A stretch of 64,000 nucleotides of DNA, from positions 1 to 64,000 of the forward strand of contig NZ_BDAW01000030.1 in assembly GCF_001625085.1 (NCBI RefSeq), given 5' to 3'. A program made the translations under genes and the position numbers. Below, piece after piece: positions 57,245-64,000 of the stretch (position 1 is the first letter of the stretch; each line of letters begins with the position of its first letter). The notes beneath the pieces were generated by a model. The model was given only the letters and a program-made list of their open reading frames with translations. It was not told the origin of the DNA and made no database searches. Source of the stretch: Nocardia acidivorans NBRC 108247. Lineage in GTDB: Bacteria; Actinomycetota; Actinomycetes; Mycobacteriales; Mycobacteriaceae.

Positions 57245-58429
57245 ATGTCAGCACCGTCCCGCCGCCAGTACTCCCCGATGCGGGAGGCGTATGTGATCGA
57301 CGCCGTGCGCACCCCGGTCGGCAAGCGCGGCGGTGCGCTCGCCGCCGTACACCCGGCCGATCTGGGCGCGGCCGCGCTGCGCGGGCTGATGGGCCGCAAC
57401 AAGATCGACCCGGTGGTCGTCGACGATGTCGTGTTCGGCTGCTGCGACACCATCGGCCCGCAGTCCGGAAACGTCGCCCGCACCGCGTGGCTGGCGGCGG
57501 GCTACCCGGAGTCGGTGCCCGGTGTGACCGTGGACCGGCAGTGCGGGTCCTCGCAGCAGGCCATCACCTTCGGCGCCCAGGCCATCATGTCCGGCACCTC
57601 CGAGGTGATCGTGGCCGGTGGTCTGCAGAATATGAGCGCCATTCCGATCTCGGCCGCCATGCTCGCGGGCAAGGAGTACGGGTTCGAGGCGCCGTTCGTC
57701 GGTTCGCAGGGCTGGGATCACCGCTACGGCACCGGTGAAGTGTCGCAGTTCAATTCGGCCACCATGATCGCCGAGAAGTGGGATATCTCCCGCCGCGATA
57801 TGGAGGAGTGGGCGCTGCGCAGCCACGATCGCGCGCGCAAGGCCATCGCCGAGGGCAAGTTCGATCGCGAGATCGTGCCGGTCGGCGACTTCTGGATCGA
57901 TCAGGGACCGCGCGAGACCAGCCTGGAGAAGATGGCCGGACTGCAGCCGCTCGCCGAAGGCAGCCGCATCACCGCCGCGCTCGCCAGCCAGATCTCCGAC
58001 GGCGCCTCGGCCACCCTGCTGGCCTCGGATTGGGCGGTGCGGGAGTACGGGCTCACCCCGCGTGCCCGCATCCATCACGTGAGCGCGCGCGGCGCGGATC
58101 CGATCTACATGCTCACCGCGCCGATTCCGGCCACCAGGTGGGCGCTGGAGAAGACCGGGCTGACCATCGACGATATGGATGTCATCGAGATCAACGAGGC
58201 CTTCGCCTCGGTCGTGCTGGCCTGGCTGAAGGAGACCGGCGCGAATCCGGAGAAGGTCAATGTGAACGGCGGCGCGATCGCGCTGGGCCATCCGCTCGGC
58301 GCGACCGGGGCCAAGCTGTTCGCCTCGCTGCTCAATGAGCTGGAGCGGGTGAACGGGCGCTACGGCATGCTCACCATCTGCGAGGGTGGCGGCACCGCCA
58401 ATGTCACCATTATCGAGCGCCTGGGCTGA
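57245..58429 (+). CDS. fadA6: Thiolase FadA6
   Basis: 394 residues, AGGAG before the ATG. Thiolase with nucleophile Cys100 (VDRQCGSSQQA), the C-terminal His in NGGAIALGHPLGATGA, and the CEGGGTAN motif. Removes the last acyl unit in the HIP-ring pathway; order kstR2-fadA6 matches M. tuberculosis (Rv3557c-Rv3556c). Confidence 0.92.
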   Translation: MSAPSRRQYSPMREAYVIDAVRTPVGKRGGALAAVHPADLGAAALRGLMGRNKIDPVVVDDVVFGCCDTIGPQSGNVARTAWLAAGYPESVPGVTVDRQCGSSQQAITFGAQAIMSGTSEVIVAGGLQNMSAIPISAAMLAGKEYGFEAPFVGSQGWDHRYGTGEVSQFNSATMIAEKWDISRRDMEEWALRSHDRARKAIAEGKFDREIVPVGDFWIDQGPRETSLEKMAGLQPLAEGSRITAALASQISDGASATLLASDWAVREYGLTPRARIHHVSARGADPIYMLTAPIPATRWALEKTGLTIDDMDVIEINEAFASVVLAWLKETGANPEKVNVNGGAIALGHPLGATGAKLFASLLNELERVNGRYGMLTICEGGGTANVTIIERLG

Positions 58430-58558
58430 GTTCGCTCCGTTGGTTCCCGAGGTCGCGCACCTTTTTTCGGTGTGCGGCCTCCGGCGTTTCCGCGAAAGTG
58501 GGATAGTCGAAGAAAGGACAAACCAGGCGATGTGGCCGGACGGGCGAATCGACGAGAT

Positions 58559-60385
58559 ATGGGCGAACACCTGCCGAGGAGAGGGTTCCTACTGGGAGCC
58601 CTCGGGGTGGGACTCGGCATGGCGGGCCTCGCGCACGCGGATCCCGCACCGCTGCCGCCACCGCCGATTCCCATTCCGCCGATTCCCGCGCCGCCCATTA
58701 CCCCGCTGAACTATCACTCACCCGCGCTAGAGCCGTATGTGGACGAATTGCCGATACCCGAAACGCGAGCGGCGGCAGGGGAATTGGCCGCCATTTCGGG
58801 GGTGCACCGCTATCACCGGGATCTACCGGAGACGCGCAGCTGGGGATTCGGACAGGATGTTCTCGGGCCGAATCTGGAGGCGCATCGGGATCGGGTGGCG
58901 CGCATCGCCTTTCGCAATCAACTCGGCACGCACGTGCTGGCCCCGCATGTGGATCTGACCATGCACGGGGTGACCGAACTCGATCGCACCGATCCGCGCT
59001 TCACCGTGCATCTGCACGGCGGGGCGAACGCCCCCGATGACGACGGGCATCCGCTCATCGGGTGGCGCAATGGCGGCGGGCCGAGTTTCACGTATTCGAA
59101 TCGGCAGGAGGCCGCGACACTCTGGTATCACGACCATGCGATGGGAATCACGCGGTTGAACATTCAGGCCGGGCTGGCCGGAATGTATTACCTGCGCGAC
59201 GAATTCGATACGGGGCGGGACCACAATCCGATCGGGTTGCCCAGCGGGGAGTTCGAGATACCGCTCATCGTGCAGGATCGGACCTTCAATGCCGACGGCA
59301 GTCTGCAACCCATGGTCGGGACCTATATTCCGCAGGGCTACAACCAATCCGGGCAGGTCGGCGATGTGGCGTGCGTGAATGCCGTGGCGTGGCCGCGGCT
59401 TCGGGTGCGGCGGACGCTGTACCGGTTCCGGGTGCTCAACGGATCCAATTCGCGGCCGTACATCTTCGAGTTCTCCAATGGAATGCCCTGCTGGGCAATC
59501 GGAACCGATCTCGGGTTGCTCGACGCGCCGGTGCTCACCCCGTCGATCCGGGTCAGCCCGGGCGAGCGGGCCGACCTGCTGGTCGACTTCAGCTCGTTCG
59601 CGGACGGCACGACCATCGATCTGGTCAATACCGCCCGAAACGATCTGGGCAATACGGTGTTCATGGTGCCGGAATTGCGCCCCATCATGCGCTTCACGGT
59701 CGCCGGTGACGGGCCGCCCGCCGGTGTTCCGCCCCGGTTGCGCGGCGGACCCGGCCTGCCCGACCCGCTACCCCCGCTGGGGCCGCCCGAATCGGTGCGG
59801 ACCATGACGCTCATCGGACTCAATGACGATTCGCGCTCGGCCGCGGTCTTCCCAACCATGATGTCGCTCAATAATTTGGCGTTTCTGAGCAGCGATATCG
59901 ATATGGCGCGGGCGGGCACGGTCGAACAGTGGGACATCGTGAATACCACCCCTTTCGACCATCCCATCCACCTGCATCTGGCCCGGCTGCGCGTGATCGG
60001 CCGCCAGCCCATTCTGACCGCCGCCTATTGGTGGGCGAATCTGCCGCCGAGATTCGGGATACGCTGGGCTCCCACCGCCGACCCCTATGCCCTCGGCCCC
60101 CAAGAGGGGCCGCCCCCTTGGGAAGTCGGCTGGAAGGACACCGTCGAATGCCCCACCGACACCATTACCCGGGTGCTGGTGCACTGGCCCTCGGTCGAGG
60201 ATCTCGGCTTCGATCCGGATACCGCTCTGACCATCCCGTCCGGTGCGGAAGCCATCGCGCCCGCGGGAATGGCTGATATGGAACAATTTTCGGGGTCGCC
60301 CGAGATCCACGGTTATGTCTGGCACTGCCACAACCTCGACCACGCCGATCACGACATGATGCAGCAGATCCGCGTCATGCCTTGA
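58559..60385 (+). CDS. Exported multicopper oxidase
   Basis: 608 residues. N-terminal Tat-type signal with twin Arg (LPRRGFLLGALGVGLGMAGLAHA) and a Pro-rich linker. Copper ligands in HLHGG, WYHDH, HPIHLHL and HCHNLDHADHDMM, the full set for type 1, 2 and 3 copper. It resembles FtsP/CueO or bilirubin-oxidase-type enzymes. Start uncertain: in-frame GTG at 58532 would add nine residues. Ends overlapping the convergent gene by 11 bases. It is unlikely to be part of the steroid pathway. Confidence 0.88.
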   Translation: MGEHLPRRGFLLGALGVGLGMAGLAHADPAPLPPPPIPIPPIPAPPITPLNYHSPALEPYVDELPIPETRAAAGELAAISGVHRYHRDLPETRSWGFGQDVLGPNLEAHRDRVARIAFRNQLGTHVLAPHVDLTMHGVTELDRTDPRFTVHLHGGANAPDDDGHPLIGWRNGGGPSFTYSNRQEAATLWYHDHAMGITRLNIQAGLAGMYYLRDEFDTGRDHNPIGLPSGEFEIPLIVQDRTFNADGSLQPMVGTYIPQGYNQSGQVGDVACVNAVAWPRLRVRRTLYRFRVLNGSNSRPYIFEFSNGMPCWAIGTDLGLLDAPVLTPSIRVSPGERADLLVDFSSFADGTTIDLVNTARNDLGNTVFMVPELRPIMRFTVAGDGPPAGVPPRLRGGPGLPDPLPPLGPPESVRTMTLIGLNDDSRSAAVFPTMMSLNNLAFLSSDIDMARAGTVEQWDIVNTTPFDHPIHLHLARLRVIGRQPILTAAYWWANLPPRFGIRWAPTADPYALGPQEGPPPWEVGWKDTVECPTDTITRVLVHWPSVEDLGFDPDTALTIPSGAEAIAPAGMADMEQFSGSPEIHGYVWHCHNLDHADHDMMQQIRVMP

Positions 60386-61228
60386 CGGCCGCTCGCGCCG
60401 CGATATCGCGGCGCGTCTTCGCCTTTGTCGCGGTGAGCAATTCGAGTTCGGGAAGGTCCGCCCATTCCGCGCCGAACAGTCGGGGCAGATCGTGATAGTG
60501 CGCCACGCATTCGTCGATGCCCGCCGCCCGGCAGGCGTCGATCAACTCCGGCGAGAGGTATCCGGCCACCGCCAATTCGACGCCGCGGCGCTCGGTCACC
60601 GTGCGCGCCAAGGTGATTGCCGCCATCAACCCGCCGGAGGGCGCGACACCCGGGGCTCGCAGTCGGACATCGATCAGCGAGGACAGATCATTCACGCCGA
60701 TCAGTGCGCGCTGCACCCCGGCATCGATCATGCGGTCCAATTGCAGTAGGGCCGAGGGGGTTTCGACCATGGATCCGATCGCAATCCCGGATGCCCGGTC
60801 GCGTATCTCAGTGACCGCCCACTCGACCTCCGCCGGATCGGTGAGAACGGCATCAGCACGCCGGCCCCGCCCACCGCTGCCACCCCGTCGATCTCGGCCC
60901 GGAAGTGCTCCGGAAACCGCTGCGCCCGGCGGATCCCGCGCATCCCCAGCAGCGGAAACGCCTCGTCGTCGAGGATCGCTTCCACCCCCGTGAGCACATT
61001 CGCCTCGATGGTGGTGACCTCGGTGAATCGATACCAAACGGGTTGCCCCGCAGCCTGATCGACCACCTCCCGCAGGTAGGGGACCAGCAACTCACCCACC
61101 GACTCCGCCGTCGGATACCGCCCGGCCCGCCGGAACACATACTCACCCCGGAGCAGCCCGACCCCCGCGAACCTTCCCTCCAGCCGCGGCTCCAGCCGTT
61201 CCCCACTCAATGCCACGCTGATTCGCAC
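60375..61228 (-). pseudogene. Frameshifted PEP-utilising-enzyme C-terminal barrel protein
   Basis: Two overlapping frames together encode one protein. The first (61228 to about 60850) reads FAGVGLLRGEYVFRRAGRYP, WYRFTEVTTIEANVLTG and LLGMRGIRRAQRFPEHFRAE; the second (about 60850 to 60375) reads LTDPAEVEWAVTEIRDRASGIA, then IGSMVETPSALLQLDRMIDAG and GVNDLSSLIDVRL. These are consecutive blocks of the PEP-utilising enzyme TIM barrel (as in PEP synthase and enzyme I). The junction is near CCGTTCTCACC (60841-60852) and requires one net base change. This may be a sequencing error, a true pseudogene or a shift site. A free-standing barrel is itself unusual. Confidence 0.75.
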
Positions 61229-61308
61229 CCGGAAATGCTACGGAGTGGCGGGGGTGCGAAGTTCACCGACAGGGGGCGCACCGTCCTTGCGCGTTCTACC
61301 GTTGGTAT

Positions 61309-61689
61309 ATGTCCAGGTCAGGGGAGGGCCGGTTCGAGGAGATCGCACGTATGGCCCGGCGTGTGCAGGATGCCGTCGCGGGGGTGCGCGGCACGGCGGT
61401 GGGGGAGGGGGTGCGTATCGAGGTGGCCGCCGATGGTCGGATCACCGACCTCCGGCTGGCGGATCCGCTTCTCGCGCAGGCGATTTCGCGGGCCCATACG
61501 CGAGCGCTGGCGGCTGCGGCCGGGTCGGTGTCGGACCTACGTCGCGAACTTACGGAGGAACCCGCGATCGCCCACGCGCTTCGCGTCCTGCTCGAATCAA
61601 CACCCGCCGCCCACGACCGTGACCGAGTCGAGGACGCCAACCCGTATGCCCTGCCGGTGGCTGTGCGGCGCGGGTACGGGGTCGGATAG
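61309..61689 (+). CDS. YbaB/EbfC-family DNA-binding-like protein
   Basis: 126 residues. Core of the YbaB fold: FEEIARMARRVQDAVAGVRG TAVGEGVRIEVAADGRITDLRL, followed by a helix. YbaB proteins are small nucleoid-associated DNA-binding proteins; many actinobacterial paralogues of this length lie alone or beside ESX-type genes. Divergent from the frameshifted gene across 80 bases. The C-terminus is extended and polar. Confidence 0.75.
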   Translation: MSRSGEGRFEEIARMARRVQDAVAGVRGTAVGEGVRIEVAADGRITDLRLADPLLAQAISRAHTRALAAAAGSVSDLRRELTEEPAIAHALRVLLESTPAAHDRDRVEDANPYALPVAVRRGYGVG

Positions 61690-61774
61690 GGCATGTGGGG
61701 TGGGGAGCTGGGGGTTTGCTCGGATTACTATTTGCCCGAATTGGTTTCCGGCCTAGGTAGAAAGCGGGCTGTTC

Positions 61775-63157
61775 ATGGATGTGGGTGTCCGCTGGCGGGT
61801 GCACGGGGACGGGCGCACGCCCGCGCCAGGAGCGGTGGTGCGGCCGGATGAGCGGCTGACCTGGCCGCGCACGCTGGGGTTGGGTGCGCAGCATGTGGTG
61901 GCCATGTTCGGGGCAAGTTTCGTCGCACCGGTGCTGATGGGGCTGGATCCGAATCTGGCCATCATGATGTCGGGCGTCGCCACCGCGATCTTCCTGCTGG
62001 CGACCAAGGGACGGGTGCCGAGTTATCTCGGATGTTCGCTCTCGTTCGTCGGTGTGGCGGCGGTGATTCGGGCGCAGGGCGGCAGTAGCGCGACGGTTAC
62101 CGGGGCCTGCCTGGCGGTCGGGGCGGTGCTGTTCCTGATCGGTGTGGCGGTGCAGCGGTTCGGTGCGCGAATCATTCACGCGGCCATGCCGCCGGTGGTG
62201 ACCGGTGCGGTGGTCATGCTCATCGGATTCAATCTCGCGCCGGTGACCGCCGCCACGTATTGGCCGCAGGATCAGTGGACGGCCCTGCTGGTCATGTTGT
62301 TCACCGGGCTCGCGGTGGTCGCCCTGCGCGGATTCTGGTCGCGCATAGCGATTTTCCTCGGCCTCATCGTCGGCTACGCCTTCTCCTGGGTGCTGGATCG
62401 GGTCTTCGGCAAGATTCACTCCCCCGACGGCAGCGGTGCGGTCACCGATCACTGGCGACTGGATCTCTCCGGTGTCGCGCACGCCGATTGGATCGGCCTA
62501 CCGCAGCTGCACGCGCCGTCCTTCGAATGGTCGGCGGTACTGGTCGCCCTGCCCGTGGTGATCGCCCTGGTCGCCGAGAACGCCGGACATGTGAAGGCCG
62601 TCGGTGAGATGACCGGCGACAATCTCGACGGCAAACTGGGCACGGCCATCGCCGCGGACGGTGCGGCCTCCATGCTCTCGACGGCGGTCGGCGGTCCGCC
62701 CAACACCACCTATTCGGAGAATATCGGTGTCATGGCCGCCACCCGCGTCTACTCGACCGCGGCCTACTGGGCCGCAGCCGGTTTCGCGCTGCTCTTCGGC
62801 CTCTGCCCGAAATTCGGTGCGGTGGTCGCGGCCATTCCGGGCGGTGTGCTCGGTGGCATCACGGTCATCCTGTACGGCATGATCGGCCTGCTGGGCGCGC
62901 AGATCTGGACCAATGCCCGGGTGGATCTGCGCAACCCGCTCAATCTGGTGCCCGCCGCCGCCGGTCTGATCATCGGAATCGGCAATGTGAGCATGAAGTT
63001 CACCGATACCTTCACCCTCAGCGGTATCGCCCTGGGCACCCTGGTGGTGATCACCGGCTATCACGTGCTGCGCCTGCTCGCGCCCGCGCACTACAGGATC
63101 GAGGAACCGCTGCTGGACGAGGGCACCTCGTCCTACGACGACCCCACCGGAAAGTAG
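61775..63157 (+). CDS. NCS2 uracil/xanthine permease
   Basis: 460 residues, about 12-14 transmembrane segments. The motifs LGAQHVVAMFGASFVAPVLMG near the start, VALVAENAGHVKAV and GGPPNTTYSENIGVM, are those of UraA/PucK-type NCS2 transporters. Glu in AENAGH is the substrate-binding carboxylate. Uracil is the likeliest substrate from the UraA-like sequence, but xanthine is not excluded. Convergent with the FtsW/RodA gene (one base apart). Confidence 0.88.
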   Translation: MDVGVRWRVHGDGRTPAPGAVVRPDERLTWPRTLGLGAQHVVAMFGASFVAPVLMGLDPNLAIMMSGVATAIFLLATKGRVPSYLGCSLSFVGVAAVIRAQGGSSATVTGACLAVGAVLFLIGVAVQRFGARIIHAAMPPVVTGAVVMLIGFNLAPVTAATYWPQDQWTALLVMLFTGLAVVALRGFWSRIAIFLGLIVGYAFSWVLDRVFGKIHSPDGSGAVTDHWRLDLSGVAHADWIGLPQLHAPSFEWSAVLVALPVVIALVAENAGHVKAVGEMTGDNLDGKLGTAIAADGAASMLSTAVGGPPNTTYSENIGVMAATRVYSTAAYWAAAGFALLFGLCPKFGAVVAAIPGGVLGGITVILYGMIGLLGAQIWTNARVDLRNPLNLVPAAAGLIIGIGNVSMKFTDTFTLSGIALGTLVVITGYHVLRLLAPAHYRIEEPLLDEGTSSYDDPTGK

Positions 63158-63158
63158 T

Positions 63159-64000
63159 TCACTGCCCCCTGCCGAGCCACCGGCGCGAAACATGTTGCGT
63201 CTGTGCCTCGGCCAGCGGTGCGGCCGGTCGCGCGGGCGCCGGTGGCGCGGTCCGCGCATCGTGCGAGATCCGGATCAGCAACGCCACGATCACATAGTTG
63301 GCCAGCAGTGACGATCCGCCGTAGGACATGAACGGCGTGGTGAGACCGGTCAGCGGAATCAATTTCGTCACCCCGCCCACCACCACGAACAGCTGCCAGC
63401 CGATCGAGAACGCCAGCCCGCCGCCGAGCAGTTTGCCGAAGGCGTCCCGGGTGGCGAGCGCGGCAACGAATCCACGCAGGGTGAGGATCAGGAAGAGGGC
63501 GAGCACCGCGGTCAATCCGGCCAGCCCCAACTCCTCACCGATGGTGGAGATGATGAAATCGGTCTTGGCGAACGGCACCTCCTGCGGTCGCCCCGCCCCG
63601 ATTCCGGTACCCAACAGGCCGCCGGTCGCCATGCCGAACAGCGCCTGCGAAATCTGGTAGCCCGTCGTGTAATACGTGGCGAACGGGTCCTGCCACACTT
63701 CCACCCGCACCCGCACATGCGGGAACATCGAGTACGCGAGCGTGGCGCCCACCGCGAACATGGCGAAGCCGATGATCAGCCAGGACACCCGGTCGGTGGC
63801 GATATAGATCATGGCCAGCACGGTGCCGAACACCAGGAGTGAGAAGCCCAGATTCTTCTCGTACATGAGCACCAGCAGCGACATGGCGGTCACCAGCAGC
63901 AGCGGTGCGAGATCGCGCAGCCGCGGAAAGGTCATGCCCAGCAGCCGATGTCCGGCCGTGGTGAACAGTTCCCGATTCGCCACCAGGAACGCGGCCACGA
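63159..64000 (-). CDS. SEDS-family peptidoglycan polymerase (FtsW/RodA), partial
   Basis: The C-terminal 280 residues; the N-terminus runs off the right edge. Multi-pass SEDS protein with conserved FAKTDFIISTIGEELGLAG and GLTTPFMSYGGSSLLANYVIVALL. It polymerises glycan strands with a class B PBP partner. In the typical actinobacterial pstP-rodA-pbpA cluster pbpA follows rodA directly; here a convergent permease follows instead. It may be a RodA in a rearranged cluster or an FtsW-type paralogue. Confidence 0.88.
   Translation of the reverse strand, partial: VAAFLVANRELFTTAGHRLLGMTFPRLRDLAPLLLVTAMSLLVLMYEKNLGFSLLVFGTVLAMIYIATDRVSWLIIGFAMFAVGATLAYSMFPHVRVRVEVWQDPFATYYTTGYQISQALFGMATGGLLGTGIGAGRPQEVPFAKTDFIISTIGEELGLAGLTAVLALFLILTLRGFVAALATRDAFGKLLGGGLAFSIGWQLFVVVGGVTKLIPLTGLTTPFMSYGGSSLLANYVIVALLIRISHDARTAPPAPARPAAPLAEAQTQHVSRRWLGRGQ

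Noticed and set aside
57248..58570. 440-codon minus-strand open frame
   Set aside because: Antisense to fadA6, which has complete thiolase motifs.

Overview
The window comes from a high-GC actinomycete of the Mycobacteriales, most likely Nocardia or a close relative. Three things support this: gene order shared with Mycobacterium tuberculosis (Rv3587c-canB-mutY, kstR/fadE34, hsaA-D-C-B, kstD/hsaEGF, fadD3/fadE30/kstR2/fadA6), frequent GTG starts with ATGA overlaps, and operators that fit the mycolic-acid-bacterial steroid regulators KstR and KstR2. M. tuberculosis comparisons are from memory; no database search was run.

Layout. 0-9 kb is housekeeping: a membrane-anchored protein, beta-carbonic anhydrase, MutY, a tandem-repeat array, a Zn/Mn-type ABC importer (permease, ATPase with a heptapeptide-repeat tail, lipoprotein) with a candidate Zur box, and a trehalose-phosphatase/GH15 fusion. 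9.2-17.1 kb holds kstR and, divergently across a perfect KstR box, an operon fadE34-fadE28-fadE29-chsH2-chsH1-ltp2 for removing the steroid side chain. 17.1-19.9 kb holds a small TetR unit with twin palindromes, an MDR oxidoreductase, and the decayed remains of a carotenoid-oxygenase gene and a DoxX-like gene. 20-28.9 kb holds zapE, a glycosyltransferase/UDP-glucose dehydrogenase pair, and a DUF4129-MoxR-DUF58 membrane cluster interrupted by palindromic repeats.

29-43 kb is the main ring-degradation block: an AraC-type regulator, hsd4B-like hydratase, kstD, hsaE-hsaG-hsaF, a few unrelated small genes, hsaB-hsaC-hsaD-hsaA, kshA and a small four-cysteine protein. KstR boxes sit in the kstD/hsaE and hsaA/kshA divergent promoters. 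43-47.2 kb is unrelated (cupin, DUF427, amino-acid permease, MFS exporter). 47.4-58.4 kb is the KstR2-type block for the last two rings and propionate side chain (HIP): fadE33-fadE32-fadE31-enoyl-CoA hydratase-fadD3, divergent fadE30-ipdF, then an unknown gene, kstR2 and fadA6. 58.5-64 kb holds a multicopper oxidase, a frameshifted PEP-utilising-type barrel gene, a YbaB-like protein, an NCS2 permease and a SEDS (FtsW/RodA) gene cut by the right edge.

Together the steroid genes encode side-chain beta-oxidation, delta-1 dehydrogenation, 9-alpha hydroxylation, A/B ring opening and meta-cleavage, and part of HIP catabolism. Not present in the window are cyp125, kshB, mce4, ipdAB/ipdC, echA20 and the 3-beta-HSD. 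I found no CRISPR array, prophage, transposase, rRNA or tRNA. The best candidates for undescribed biology are modest: the REP-like repeat family and its tandem-array derivative, the heptad-repeat ATPase tail, the kshA-linked four-cysteine protein, the twin-palindrome TetR unit next to decayed genes, and the frameshifted PEP-barrel gene.
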